Shown in pieces: positions 52,192 through 61,969 of a stretch of DNA of 64,000 nt (within the stretch, counting starts at the first letter, position 1; each line of letters begins with the position of its first letter). The stretch is taken from contig NZ_JAMKMR010000003.1 of the NCBI RefSeq assembly GCF_023634645.1, forward strand, positions 62,001-126,000, in the 5' to 3' direction. The stretch comes from Vibrio sinus. GTDB lineage: Bacteria > Pseudomonadota > Gammaproteobacteria > Enterobacterales > Vibrionaceae. Made by a program: the position numbers and the translations under genes. The notes under the pieces are model-generated. The model was not told the DNA's origin. It saw only the letters and a list, made by a program, of their open reading frames with translations, and made no database searches.

Positions 52192-52953
52192 ATGACAAGG
52201 ATGATTAGGTTTATCATTTTTTCATTCATTGCATTGAGTGGTAGCGCTATGGCAAGTAATAGTTGTGTGCTGACCATGGGGTGGGACCACTGGCCTCCCT
52301 TTATGTATCAAGATGATAGTAAAAACATGACAGGAACGCATATTGAGCTTATCAGGGAAGTGGTGACAACTATGGGTTGTGAAATTCAATTTAAAGAGCT
52401 TCCTTGGAAACGATCATTGTTAGAACTAAGGAAGGGCAATATTGATTTAGTGGGTGGCGCTTCATGGACGCAAGAGCGAAGCGTTTGGGCGCATTACACC
52501 GATCCTTATGTAAATAATCAAATCTCCTTATTTGTATTGCGTAGTGAGCTTGACAAACTTGGTGATATCAATTCCTTGCAAGATATCAGAAACTCTCGTT
52601 TTCAACTTGGTATGTTGAGAGGGGCATATCACGGACCTGAGCTAGAGAAAATGTTAGAGGATCCTGAGTTTATGAGCCATGTTCAAATTGCAAATACGGA
52701 AACCCTGAATGTTAAAAAACTAGTTCTAAAACGCATCGATGGTTTTTTTATGGCTCGTGAAGCAGGGGAAGCGCTATTACGCTCGCTGAATATGCAAGAT
52801 GAAATTATGGTTCATCCGTATACGCTGATGGTGGATAAGCACTATGTCATGATGAGTAAGAACTCTGTGCCTCTTGAGCTGGTGGAAAAATTTAATGCTA
52901 GCCTTAATCAACTAAAAGAAAGTGGACGTTATTCCGAGATTTTTAGTCAATAG
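52192..52953 (+). CDS. Periplasmic solute-binding protein (PBPb family)
   Basis: A 253-residue exported protein, Sec signal 1-21 (GSAMA), then an amino-acid-type periplasmic-binding domain (WPPFMYQDDSKNMTGTHIELIREV). Two lobes are visible; the hinge region is near LGMLRGAYHG. No transporter membrane genes lie next to it. Distantly like the two proteins at 39314 and 40324 but not a close copy. Ligand unknown. Confidence 0.82.
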   Translation: MTRMIRFIIFSFIALSGSAMASNSCVLTMGWDHWPPFMYQDDSKNMTGTHIELIREVVTTMGCEIQFKELPWKRSLLELRKGNIDLVGGASWTQERSVWAHYTDPYVNNQISLFVLRSELDKLGDINSLQDIRNSRFQLGMLRGAYHGPELEKMLEDPEFMSHVQIANTETLNVKKLVLKRIDGFFMAREAGEALLRSLNMQDEIMVHPYTLMVDKHYVMMSKNSVPLELVEKFNASLNQLKESGRYSEIFSQ

Positions 52954-53130
52954 GTAATGGTCTCTGCTTTGAGTATATAAAACATCATACGCAATGTTAT
53001 TTTTCATTGTTTTTACAATACTTAATACCCATTAAGGTAATTGGAGGCTTGGGTATAAGTATATTCGGGCTCATTTTACTCCACTCCTGAGCCTTTCAAA
53101 TCTCGCCTTAACTTATAAGAAGGATACGCC

Positions 53131-54063
53131 ATGCTTGAAGTTCCATCTGATATCCAAAAAATGATTGATCAAATTCCTGACTTGAAAGCTAAGTTCGAAA
53201 AAGCTTCGGATGAAGAAAAGGCATTAATGATCAGTAAAATGACCGATGTCCCAAAGCAAGTTTGGGTTAACCCACACAATCATGTCTTGGAGAACCTTAA
53301 ACACGGTCAATATGAAAGTCAGCTAATGCAAACGGACATAGGATTTAGTCTTTATCTGCCACCAGATTACGAACACAATGGAAATAAGCGCTATCCCGTG
53401 GTCTATTTTCTTCATGGCCAAGGTTGCAACGAGTCCTCCCACCTTGATGTGGCAGAACACTATGATAGTTACCTGAAAAATGGATTGGTGGATCCTGCCA
53501 TACTGGTTTTTGTAAACGGCGGTATTGGGACCATGTTTACTGATTTTTACGATAACAGCCTTCCAGTTGAATCCAGTTTTTTGAACGAGCTTATTCCATA
53601 TATTGATGAGCATTATCGCACCATCTCGGACAGAGGTGGCAGAAAGCTGTTTGGTTTCTCGATGGGAGGGTTTGGAGCGATGAAGATTGCCTTTAAGTAC
53701 CCTGACCGTTTTTCTTCGGTGCTCACCTATGGCGCAGCACTACATAGTTTAGATAGTTTTAAAAAGAGCTGGTTTAGAAATTATCAGTTTGTATTTGGTG
53801 AGAAGGAAGACTACTTCAATTTAAACTGTCCTTCAGTAGTGGCGAGTGAATATAGTAAAAACCCGATCCGCCAATATCCTTTACAAATAAAATTAGTTGT
53901 TGGTGATAATGATTTAACGTATGAATATCACCGGGATTTAGTGGCTATTCTTATCGATAATAAAGCTCCATTTGAGTATGTCAGTGTCGAAGGGCCTAGT
54001 CACCATCTTGATGATTACTTCTCGGTGCGACATCATGCTGATTTACAGGGCTTGGTGTCTTAA
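53131..54063 (+). CDS. Alpha/beta-hydrolase esterase (esterase D-type)
   Basis: A 310-residue cytoplasmic esterase of the PF00756 type. An N-terminal 50-residue extension precedes FSLYLPPDY, the oxyanion strand VYFLHGQGCNESS, and the nucleophile elbow LFGFSMGGFGAMKIAFKYP. The catalytic Asp (VVGDNDLTYEYHR) and His (SHHLDDYF) follow. Preferred acyl substrate unknown. It is monocistronic and is followed 358 bp later by the GH92 gene. Downstream is a short G/C hairpin. Confidence 0.88.
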   Translation: MLEVPSDIQKMIDQIPDLKAKFEKASDEEKALMISKMTDVPKQVWVNPHNHVLENLKHGQYESQLMQTDIGFSLYLPPDYEHNGNKRYPVVYFLHGQGCNESSHLDVAEHYDSYLKNGLVDPAILVFVNGGIGTMFTDFYDNSLPVESSFLNELIPYIDEHYRTISDRGGRKLFGFSMGGFGAMKIAFKYPDRFSSVLTYGAALHSLDSFKKSWFRNYQFVFGEKEDYFNLNCPSVVASEYSKNPIRQYPLQIKLVVGDNDLTYEYHRDLVAILIDNKAPFEYVSVEGPSHHLDDYFSVRHHADLQGLVS

Positions 54064-54074
54064 GATTGTAGCAG

Positions 54075-54098
54075 ACGCCTGTTAACAATGGGCGTTTT
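54075..54098 (+). terminator. Short hairpin terminator
   Basis: A 5-bp stem (ACGCC / GGCGT) with a TTTT run follows the esterase gene by about 12 bp. The remainder of the 358-bp spacer to 54421 is AT-rich; a minus-strand frame there (54111-54344) has no ribosome-binding site and is not supported. Confidence 0.55.
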
Positions 54099-54421
54099 AA
54101 TCGTATGACATTATTGAACGCATTTAACCCACCTGACTAGATGATTTATCATACAGTGATAGATACCGCATTTTATTTTGTAGGTTACAGAAATCCAGAA
54201 AATAACACGTTTCTCTAGTTTTATTGCGCCAATAGTCTGTGAATAATAGGATCTGGTTTCGATTGACGCTAAGTTTATATACCTAGATTTGTATGTATTA
54301 ATTATATTAAATCGGTAAGAGTTTACATAAATAGCTAGCATCAAAAATCATCTAACCCTACTGCTATTGTCTTTATTCTTTAATAGCAAAATTATTAAAA
54401 TAAAATGGATTTATTTAAAGT

Positions 54422-57142
54422 ATGAATACGAAGTTAACAACGATTGCGGCTGTCATCTCATTAAGTTTATCAAATATTGCCTTTGCAGATTCAACGGATA
54501 ATTTAGCACAATTTGTGAACCCCATGATTGGGACCGACTCGCATGGTGATTTTTCTCACGGTAATAAAATCCCTTATGTTGCGTCGCCTATGCCAATGAC
54601 CTTATGGGCTCCTCAGATGAATGACGGGAGTTGGTACTATGCTTATTCTCATTGCTCGGACAAAGAGCGCTCTTGCAGTGATAGCAGTGTTATTGATCCT
54701 ATTACTGGGTTCAGGCAGTCTCACTTGCCCAGTCCTTGGATTGGAGACTATGGGCATTTTAGTTTGATGCCCGTGCCCGTAACTACTGAAATTGGGATCG
54801 GAAGTGCACCTACAGATTCAGCGATTAAGAGTGCAGCCGTTGGTAAATTTAAACATGAAAATGAAACGGCGCATCCGTATGAATATTCGGTGACCTTTGA
54901 GAATGGTATTAAAACTCAACTCACTTCTACCCGCCGTACCGGCTACTTGCGTTTTATTTCAAATGAATCGACGTCGAGGGTAGTGTTAGATCTTCAAGGA
55001 GGTGGTAATTATATCCAGTGGGATTCAAAAGAGGATCAATTCTCTGGTTATACAAGCAACGGGACAGGTGGTTTACCTTCTAGTTTTAAAGCCTTTTATA
55101 ACATGCAATTTTTTACTGATGATGGGCTAAAACGCATTCAGCCATCCAGTATCGAAGTGTGGGACGGATACAGCAAAGTCACACCAAGTGAAGTAGGCGA
55201 TATCAGTAGCGCCAGTGCATCTCATTTATATATTGTGTTTAATTTTGCAGCGAAAGATGTGTCAGCAGTGGTTGGTAACTCCTATACCAGCTCAGAGCAA
55301 GCCAGATTCAATGCTGAAAATGAACTCGGCACTCAAGCGCTAGTCAATAAACAAGCATGGCGACCGCTGACATTTGAAAAGGCGGTAAGCCGAAATAAAG
55401 CGTTATGGAATAAATACCTATCAAGAATCAAAATACAATCTGATAACGTCTCGCAATCGACTTTTAATGAAGAACGTGCGGTGTTTTACACCGGATTATA
55501 TCGAACCCTAATCAATCCTCATGCGTGGTTTGAGTGTTCTCAGTACAGCTCAGATGGCCAATGTAATACACAAGGGCAGCTGCAAGCGGATGGGAGTACC
55601 AAGTATAGCTATATTTTCCATCGCAGCCCCTATGTTGCGTATTCCGATGACTTGGACGGTAAACCCAAAGTTTACAACGGCTATATGTTTACCGATGAAG
55701 GTACATGGGATGTATACAGAACCAAGTATCCATTTTATAGTTTGGTCTATCCAGACGTTGAGTCGAAGTTAATCCAAGGTATGCTCAATGTCTATAAAGA
55801 AGGCGGATGGCTATCTCAATGGTCCAGCCCCGGGTATCGAGATTCGATGACGGGCACGCATAGTGACTGTGTGATTGCTGATGCGTACTTGCGCGGTGTA
55901 CGTAATTACGACGTCGATACGGCCTTTGAAGCGATTTTAAAAAATGCGACCGTGAAGCCGGATTCAGCAACGTGCAATAACGGCCGAGAATGTGGCCGGA
56001 CAGATTTTGATGAACTCGCACAGTATGGGTATATTCCAGGTAACTCCAGTGGCTCCGAAGCGACTGGGAACAGTCTAGATTATGCGTACGACAATAATTG
56101 TATTGCCAATATGGCTGAAGCACTGTCGCAGACAGCGAGCACAGAAAAAGCGAAGTTAAACTATCTATCCACCGCTCAGACGATGAGAGAACAATCGCGA
56201 ACCATCACCAACAATTTGTTTGATCCAGATACTGAGATGGGCGTGACAAAACCGGATGGTGAAAAGGGGACGTTGAAAGGTTTCTTCCATACCAAAGAGG
56301 CATCTGGTGATTGGTATACGTTAAGGTCTTATCAAAACGATTTATCTGGCTTGTATGTCTGGCGTAATGGCTATAACGAAGGAAGTGCGTGGCAGTTTAT
56401 GTTCTACATGCAATATGATGTACCTGCACTGGCGCAGATGTTTGCAAACGCTAACGATATGTCCAGCACTCCTAAATTGGCGCTTGAGCAGCAACTCGAC
56501 AAAATGTTTACCAGCACGTCTCAATACGATGCCAGTGCCTATGGGTATATTCACGAAGCGGAAGAAATGACCTATATCGGGTTGGGGCAATTTGGTTTTA
56601 ATGATCAACCTTCATGGGGGTATGTGTATGAGTATAATTACACTGACGCGCCATGGAAAACACAGTGTATTGTGCGAGACATGATGGACCCGAATCGGGC
56701 ACTGACATACAAGAATTACCAATGTTTCGGTGATGTGCCTGCTGGCACCGACCCTGACAAAAATGTTTCGGCATTGTTTGCTAATCGTCAAGATGGGTTG
56801 AGCGGCGATGAAGATAACGGCTCCATGTCCGCTTGGTACATCAATAGTGCCATGGGTTTTCATCCATTGCCGGGCTCAGATCGACTAGAGTTTGGTAGTC
56901 CGTTGTTTAGTAAAATGGAAATCACCATACCAGCCTATGGTAGTCAAAAAGCGAAGAGCTTGACCATCTCCGCCCCAAATAACAGTGACAATAATATTTA
57001 TGTCACAAGTATTTCTTTAAACGGTAAAACGCTCACGGATTTGGCCAGTAATCACTACGGTATCAATCAGAGCGAACTGTTTAACGGGACAGATAATGCA
57101 ACCCTAGTTTTTACTATGGCTAGCGAGCCTAAAGTTAACTAA
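54422..57142 (+). CDS. GH92-family alpha-mannosidase
   Basis: A 906-residue exported exo-alpha-mannosidase (family GH92, typically alpha-1,2). Signal peptide 1-22 (AFA). The N-terminal GH92N beta-sandwich (QFVNPMIGTDSHGDFSHGNKIPYVASPM) and the C-terminal (alpha/alpha)6 catalytic domain carry YSDDLDGKPKVYNGYMFTDEGTWDVYR and GDEDNGSMSAWYINSAMGFHP, a canonical GH92 signature. It probably acts on mannan, N-glycans or algal polysaccharide in the periplasm or outside. Full length for the family. Confidence 0.95.
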   Translation: MNTKLTTIAAVISLSLSNIAFADSTDNLAQFVNPMIGTDSHGDFSHGNKIPYVASPMPMTLWAPQMNDGSWYYAYSHCSDKERSCSDSSVIDPITGFRQSHLPSPWIGDYGHFSLMPVPVTTEIGIGSAPTDSAIKSAAVGKFKHENETAHPYEYSVTFENGIKTQLTSTRRTGYLRFISNESTSRVVLDLQGGGNYIQWDSKEDQFSGYTSNGTGGLPSSFKAFYNMQFFTDDGLKRIQPSSIEVWDGYSKVTPSEVGDISSASASHLYIVFNFAAKDVSAVVGNSYTSSEQARFNAENELGTQALVNKQAWRPLTFEKAVSRNKALWNKYLSRIKIQSDNVSQSTFNEERAVFYTGLYRTLINPHAWFECSQYSSDGQCNTQGQLQADGSTKYSYIFHRSPYVAYSDDLDGKPKVYNGYMFTDEGTWDVYRTKYPFYSLVYPDVESKLIQGMLNVYKEGGWLSQWSSPGYRDSMTGTHSDCVIADAYLRGVRNYDVDTAFEAILKNATVKPDSATCNNGRECGRTDFDELAQYGYIPGNSSGSEATGNSLDYAYDNNCIANMAEALSQTASTEKAKLNYLSTAQTMREQSRTITNNLFDPDTEMGVTKPDGEKGTLKGFFHTKEASGDWYTLRSYQNDLSGLYVWRNGYNEGSAWQFMFYMQYDVPALAQMFANANDMSSTPKLALEQQLDKMFTSTSQYDASAYGYIHEAEEMTYIGLGQFGFNDQPSWGYVYEYNYTDAPWKTQCIVRDMMDPNRALTYKNYQCFGDVPAGTDPDKNVSALFANRQDGLSGDEDNGSMSAWYINSAMGFHPLPGSDRLEFGSPLFSKMEITIPAYGSQKAKSLTISAPNNSDNNIYVTSISLNGKTLTDLASNHYGINQSELFNGTDNATLVFTMASEPKVN

Positions 57143-57160
57143 TTCAACCTATTAATGACT

Positions 57161-57196
57161 AAAGGAGCCACTGTTCTCTAACTGGCTCCTTTCTTC
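57161..57196 (+). terminator. Rho-independent terminator after GH92
   Basis: 10-bp perfect arms AAAGGAGCCA (57161-57170) and TGGCTCCTTT (57183-57192) with a T-rich tail. The rest of the 315-bp spacer to 57457 holds no gene, only the promoter of the exporter. Confidence 0.9.
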
Positions 57197-57457
57197 ATTT
57201 ATAGGGCTTGTCGAAGCTGAAGTGAACAAACTTGCACAAGCCACTAATACCTAGTGTTAAGCCAGCATTTACCCTACCCATTAGTTTTTTTTATCCATAT
57301 GATAGAAATTTATCAGCAATTTAACAGTGGTTATGTATTGAACTAAACCTCAACAATGTCTAATATCGTCGCGTTTCAAGCGTAATGGCATATTTTAGTA
57401 TGCATTAGTTTAAGTATATGAAAAGGTCGATAATTCCTTAAAATGTGGAGATAAAAT

Positions 57458-58663
57458 GTGACAAAAAGCCTCTCTCTAGCGAAGCTAACATTTCTTATCG
57501 CTATTCTCACCTCTGTTGGACAGATGACGCAGACAATGTATGTGCCTTCAATTGCGTCTATGGCCAAAGAACTGCTAGTAGAACCATCAGCATTGCAAGC
57601 TGTGATGGCGTTCTTTCTTATTCCTTATGGCTTTTCTCAATTAATTTATGGACCAGTGTCGGATCGTATTGGCAGAAAGCCGATCATTGTCGCTGGGCTA
57701 GTTATCTACATCTTAGGAACGCTGCTGTCTCTATTTTCACGTGAGTACAGCTGGTTCCTGATTGGTAGTTTTATCCAAGGCTTGGGTATTGGCTGCGGTG
57801 GTGTCATGTGCCGTACGTTACCAAGGGATTGCTTTTCAGGGCCGGATCTACACCGTGTGAACAGCCTAATCAGCATGTGTGTGATCTTTTCACCCTTAAT
57901 TGCACCTTTATTAGGTGGCTATTTATCTGATACTTTTGGTTGGCGCTCAAGTTACTTGTTTTTAACAATTTTCAGTATTGGTGTGGTGCTTGCCATGATG
58001 ACCAATATGATAGAAACGCTGCCAGTGGAGCGCAGAAAACCAGAATCTGTGTACACCAGTTATAAAACCGTGTTATCGGAAAAACGCTTCCAAGGTTACC
58101 TAATTTGCTTGGTGGCAACGTTTTCAGGTGTTGCGGTATTTGAAGCAGCATCTGGTGTGCTGTTCGGTGGTGTATTGCACTATTCTGCAACGGCTGTGAG
58201 TTTGCTTTTTGTTGTGCCAATTCCTGGATATCTAATTGGTGCCAGCATATGCAGCAAAATCGCTCAGCGCTTTGGTAATAATGCGGCACTATATGTGGGT
58301 CTTGGCGCGATTATCGCTGGGGCGCTAGTTATCTTGATCCCTGGCATTATGGGTGAGACCAATGCTCCAACGTTGGTATCTGGCGCGGTGCTTTATTTCT
58401 TTGGCGGTGGCATTTTGTACCCAGCAGCAACGACAGGGGCAATCTCGCCTTTCCCAAGACATGCGGGAACAGCAGGCGCCATGCTAGGTGGTATGCAAAA
58501 CCTCGGTGCAGGACTTGTGGCATTAATCGCCTCGTTATTGCCAGCAGATAACCAAATGCCAGTGGGCGCGATAATGTTAGCTATGGCGCTACTCGCTGCG
58601 TTCGGCATTTGGCGCTCTACGGGCGATGCGGACTCTCCAAGCGATGAGCCAGCGTTGGCATAG
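57458..58663 (+). CDS. emrD: MFS multidrug exporter, EmrD-like
   Basis: A 401-residue inner-membrane exporter of the DHA1 family with 12 predicted helices. The cytoplasmic motif A (YGPVSDRIGRKPIIV) follows helix 2 and MQTMYVPSIAS-like start residues match EmrD/Bcr. It pumps amphipathic drugs using the proton gradient. The GTG start at 57458 is supported by GGAGA upstream. It is a single gene between two terminators, and no local regulator is adjacent. Confidence 0.85.
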   Translation: MTKSLSLAKLTFLIAILTSVGQMTQTMYVPSIASMAKELLVEPSALQAVMAFFLIPYGFSQLIYGPVSDRIGRKPIIVAGLVIYILGTLLSLFSREYSWFLIGSFIQGLGIGCGGVMCRTLPRDCFSGPDLHRVNSLISMCVIFSPLIAPLLGGYLSDTFGWRSSYLFLTIFSIGVVLAMMTNMIETLPVERRKPESVYTSYKTVLSEKRFQGYLICLVATFSGVAVFEAASGVLFGGVLHYSATAVSLLFVVPIPGYLIGASICSKIAQRFGNNAALYVGLGAIIAGALVILIPGIMGETNAPTLVSGAVLYFFGGGILYPAATTGAISPFPRHAGTAGAMLGGMQNLGAGLVALIASLLPADNQMPVGAIMLAMALLAAFGIWRSTGDADSPSDEPALA

Positions 58664-58696
58664 CGACGTTAACTGAAATCAGCTTGTAAATTTTCG

Positions 58697-58720
58697 GCGG
58701 GCCTACTTATGGCCCGCTTT
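58697..58720 (+). terminator. Rho-independent terminator after the exporter
   Basis: 7-bp perfect G/C stem (GCGGGCC / GGCCCGC) with a 7-base loop and a T-rich tail, 33 bp past the stop. Confidence 0.9.
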
Positions 58721-58918
58721 TCTTTATCTACAATCACATCACTGGATAAATTCTGTGTACGCTTATTGCTGCCGACCTATGTGATTCTCTAAATTGCAGA
58801 TAGTGCTAGCGATGGGTGTGAGCGAACCACAAACAAGTATTTAGTGGCAACTTATCCATAATTAAGGATAATGCACCCAATTTCTCAAATGTTCTCTCTA
58901 ACGTAAAGGCTCAAATAA

Positions 58919-60301
58919 GTGACCATACCATTTTCAACTTTAAACTTAAAAAAAGAACTGCTCGCAACCTTAGATAGCTTAGGCTACTCGACGATGACGG
59001 CGATTCAGCAGCATAGTTTGCCTTTAATATTAGAGGGAAAAGATGTCATAGGGCAGGGTAAAACTGGCTCGGGAAAGACGGCAGCGTTTAGTCTTGGCGT
59101 TTTATCGAATTTGAATGTTAAACGTTTTAGAGTTCAGTCGCTGGTTTTATGCCCTACACGTGAGCTCGCAGACCAAGTTGCTAAAGAGGTAAGAACGTTA
59201 GCCAGAGGGATACATAATATTAAAGTACTGACTTTGTGTGGTGGCATGCCAATGGGGCCGCAAATCGGTTCCTTGGAGCATGGGGCTCATATTATTGTGG
59301 GTACGCCAGGCCGTATTCTCGACCATTTATCTAAAGGTCGAATCAACTTGTCAGAGCTCAATACACTCGTGTTGGACGAAGCGGACCGGATGCTCGAAAT
59401 GGGCTTTCAAGAAGCACTAGACCGCATCCTAGAGCAAGCTCCCACTAATAGACAGACATTACTATTTAGTGCAACTTTCCCAAAACAGATAGAAGCCATT
59501 GCGCAGCGGGTGATGGTTCAGCCTAAACTGGTCAAGGTTGAATCAACGCCTACGGTTAAAAATATTGCCCAGTCGTTTTATAAAGTCGGCTCGGCTGAGG
59601 AGCGAGACAATGCTTTGGAAACGATACTGTTGTCCAAGCAGCCTGAATCGTCGGTGGTATTTTGCAACACTAAGAATGAAGTGAAAAATGTGTGCGATGA
59701 ATTATATCATCGTGGATTTAGTGCAATTGAACTTCATGGTGACATGGAACAGAGAGAACGAGATCAAGCGTTGGTGATGTTTGCCAATAAGAGCGCTTCA
59801 ATTCTGGTGGCGACGGATGTAGCGGCTAGGGGGCTGGACGTAGACAACCTTGATGCGGTATTCAATTTTGAATTGTCACGAGATCCAGAAGTTCACGTCC
59901 ATCGTATCGGCCGCACTGGGCGCGCCGGGAACAAAGGCGCGGCGTATAGTTTTTATTCAGATAAAGATGGCTACAAGGTGGCGCTGATTGAAGAGTATAT
60001 GGATATCGAGATCAATGGTTCAGATTTACCTCAACTCTCTGGTGATCAAAAACCGATGCAAGCTCCAATGACAACTATCCAGATAAATGGCGGTAAAAAA
60101 CATAAAGTAAGGGCAGGTGATATCTTGGGTTCATTAACCAAAGAGGGTGGCATTGACGGCAAACTTATCGGCAAAATTAACCTGTACGCCATGAGCTCTT
60201 ACGTTGCTGTTGCCAAGAAAGCTTCGAATAAAGCATTGAAGCAGCTGCAAAATGGAAAGCTAAAAGGAAAGCAGTTTAGAGCTCGAATCATTAAGCCGTA
60301 G
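58919..60301 (+). CDS. dbpA: DEAD-box RNA helicase DbpA
   Basis: A 460-residue ATP-dependent RNA helicase for 50S assembly. Motifs: Walker A GKTGSGKT, PTRELA, VLDEADRML (DEAD), LLFSATFPK (SAT), VATDVAARGLD, HRIGRTGRAG. The C-terminal RNA-binding domain (about 385-460, GGKKHKVRAGDILGSLTKEGG) is the DbpA one that binds hairpin 92 of 23S rRNA. The GTG start at 58919 fits the N-terminus MTIPFSTLNLKKELL. Housekeeping gene, no operon. Confidence 0.95.
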   Translation: MTIPFSTLNLKKELLATLDSLGYSTMTAIQQHSLPLILEGKDVIGQGKTGSGKTAAFSLGVLSNLNVKRFRVQSLVLCPTRELADQVAKEVRTLARGIHNIKVLTLCGGMPMGPQIGSLEHGAHIIVGTPGRILDHLSKGRINLSELNTLVLDEADRMLEMGFQEALDRILEQAPTNRQTLLFSATFPKQIEAIAQRVMVQPKLVKVESTPTVKNIAQSFYKVGSAEERDNALETILLSKQPESSVVFCNTKNEVKNVCDELYHRGFSAIELHGDMEQRERDQALVMFANKSASILVATDVAARGLDVDNLDAVFNFELSRDPEVHVHRIGRTGRAGNKGAAYSFYSDKDGYKVALIEEYMDIEINGSDLPQLSGDQKPMQAPMTTIQINGGKKHKVRAGDILGSLTKEGGIDGKLIGKINLYAMSSYVAVAKKASNKALKQLQNGKLKGKQFRARIIKP

Positions 60302-60418
60302 CTGGGTACAACCGTTCGTGACAGCTCGACAAGTGGCGCTCAATAGGACCTGACGATTGAATAAATAGGGTCAAGCAATCGCACATAAATTGAAACATCT
60401 TACCTTTCGTGATACAAG

Positions 60419-60433
60419 TGATAATAGTTATCA
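60419..60433. promoter_or_regulatory. Fur-like inverted repeat upstream of mntH
   Basis: TGATAATAGTTATCA is an exact 6+6 palindrome around TAG. It resembles a Fur half-site pair and differs from the MntR box of E. coli. It lies 25 bp before the mntH ATG, in a position to repress. Fur, or a Mn-responsive Fur-like protein, is the candidate. Confidence 0.6.
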
Positions 60434-60457
60434 TTTACGTTTTTCTTGGAAGATGAG

Positions 60458-61807
60458 ATGCACGATACTAGCTTGAGTTTGCCTGATATCAACAATACGG
60501 TTTCCATTCCGAAGAAAAAGTCGAGTTTCTTAGCAAATTTCATGGCTTTTTCTGGGCCCGGTACCCTTGTCGCTGTGGGATACATGGACCCAGGTAACTG
60601 GATCACCTCCATACAAGGTGGGGCGCTATATGGTTACCTATTGCTGTCAGTGATCTTGATTTCGAGTTTAATTGCTATGCTGTTACAAGCGATGTGCGTG
60701 AAACTTGGCATTGTAACCGGCATGGACCTGGCGCAAGCGACAAAGAGCCGCGTTAGCAAGCCTGTCGCTAGAGTATTATGGTTCACCACTGAGCTTGCCA
60801 TTATGGCAACCGAAATTGCAGAAATAATCGGTAGTGCCGTCGCACTAAACTTACTGTTCGATATTCCTTTGTTATTAGGCGTTTTAATTACGATTGCCGA
60901 TGTATTTTTGCTGCTTTTATTGACCAAGTTTGGCTTTCGGAAAATTGAATCTTTTGTCTTTGTCTTAATCATGACGATATTTGCGATATTTGCTTATGAA
61001 GTTGCGCTAGCACAGCCAGACTTAGCACAGGCAATGAGTGGATTTATCCCACAAAAAAGCATCTTTACCGCTAATGTGACCGGGTACGATTCTGCTTTGT
61101 TGATAGCACTGGGCATTGTTGGTGCAACGGTCATGCCTCACAACCTCTATTTACATTCCTCGATTGTTCAAACCAGAAAATACAATAGAAACAGTAACAA
61201 AGATCTTCAGAGAGCGGTCAAATATGCCACTATCGATTCTAATTTACAATTGGGCTTTTCTTTCATTATCAACTGCTTGCTATTGCTTTTAGGGGCATCA
61301 CTATTTTTTGGTAAAGACCCAGATCAATTTGGTCGATTTGTGCAGTTATATGATGCATTGCAACAGCCGGATATTGTCGGTCCAATTGCAAGTGGCACAC
61401 TGGCAACATTGTTTGCCGTTGCCCTGCTTGCCTCTGGTCAAAATGCAACGATTACGGGGACTTTGAGTGGTCAAATCGTGATGGAAGGTTTTTTAAATAT
61501 AAAACTGCCTATGTGGCTGCGCCGTTTAATCACGCGATCCATTGCAGTGCTGCCAGTCGTTGCATCTATCATCATTTGGGGCGATCGTGGTGATGTTGTG
61601 GAAAGTTTGCTTATCTACTCTCAAGTCTTTCTTAGTTTGGCTTTGCCTATTTCTATGATCCCTCTGATTGCCATTACATCAAAAAAAGAAATTATGGGCG
61701 AGTTCGTCAATGCTAAATCTACCACGGCGCTAGGCTGGCTATTAGTCTCAATATTAACCTTGTTAAACTTACAGCTTATCTATGAGACACTTAGTGGTGT
61801 TTTGTAG
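60458..61807 (+). CDS. mntH: Nramp-family divalent-metal transporter MntH
   Basis: A 449-residue inner-membrane proton-coupled Mn2+/Fe2+ importer with 11 predicted helices. Helix 1 carries the metal motif (GPGTLVAVGYMDPGNW), helix 6 the MPHNLYLHSS motif. Both are diagnostic of Nramp. The ATG at 60458 is preferred over an in-frame TTG at 60446 because GGAAG lies just upstream. A Fur-like site precedes it and a terminator follows. Confidence 0.95.
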   Translation: MHDTSLSLPDINNTVSIPKKKSSFLANFMAFSGPGTLVAVGYMDPGNWITSIQGGALYGYLLLSVILISSLIAMLLQAMCVKLGIVTGMDLAQATKSRVSKPVARVLWFTTELAIMATEIAEIIGSAVALNLLFDIPLLLGVLITIADVFLLLLLTKFGFRKIESFVFVLIMTIFAIFAYEVALAQPDLAQAMSGFIPQKSIFTANVTGYDSALLIALGIVGATVMPHNLYLHSSIVQTRKYNRNSNKDLQRAVKYATIDSNLQLGFSFIINCLLLLLGASLFFGKDPDQFGRFVQLYDALQQPDIVGPIASGTLATLFAVALLASGQNATITGTLSGQIVMEGFLNIKLPMWLRRLITRSIAVLPVVASIIIWGDRGDVVESLLIYSQVFLSLALPISMIPLIAITSKKEIMGEFVNAKSTTALGWLLVSILTLLNLQLIYETLSGVL

Positions 61808-61814
61808 AACGAGG

Positions 61815-61852
61815 GGGCATGCTCAAAGTGGCTGGGTATGTGCCCTTTTTTT
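61815..61852 (+). terminator. Terminator between mntH and the rtcB2 operon
   Basis: A GGGCA / TGCCC stem (61815-61819 and 61841-61845) followed by seven T. It sits directly before the -35 box of the next promoter. Confidence 0.7.
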
Positions 61853-61854
61853 CG

Positions 61855-61890
61855 TTGCAATCCACGAATCAATCCTTTACTATGCGCCCG
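61855..61890 (+). promoter_or_regulatory. Sigma-70 promoter with GC-rich discriminator for the rtcB2-prfH operon
   Basis: -35 TTGCAA (61855-61860), a 17-bp spacer and -10 TACTAT (61878-61883) are followed by the G/C discriminator GCGCCCGC. This order resembles the stable-RNA promoters that are shut down by ppGpp, such as rRNA P1 (-10 followed by GCGCC). The start point would be near 61890, giving a 5' leader of about 170 nt. Confidence 0.6.
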
Positions 61891-61927
61891 CTTAACTAAC
61901 TCAACACACTGCGAAGGAGGTAAAAAC

Positions 61928-61969
61928 ATGAAAAATACAATGCTACCCTTTGCAGGTCTTGCCCGCTAA
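61928..61969 (+). CDS. Putative 13-residue leader peptide of the rtcB2-prfH operon
   Basis: The sequence MKNTMLPFAGLAR is read from an ATG preceded, at a spacing of 6 nt, by AAGGAGGT, the complete complement of the 16S anti-Shine-Dalgarno sequence. The stop (TAA) is 93 nt before the rtcB2 start. Such a strong ribosome-binding site before a tiny frame suggests a regulatory leader. Whether the peptide is made is unknown. Confidence 0.5.
   Translation: MKNTMLPFAGLAR

Noticed and set aside
54111..54344. 77-codon minus-strand frame between the esterase and GH92 genes
   Set aside because: No ribosome-binding site, low-complexity composition and no recognisable protein features.
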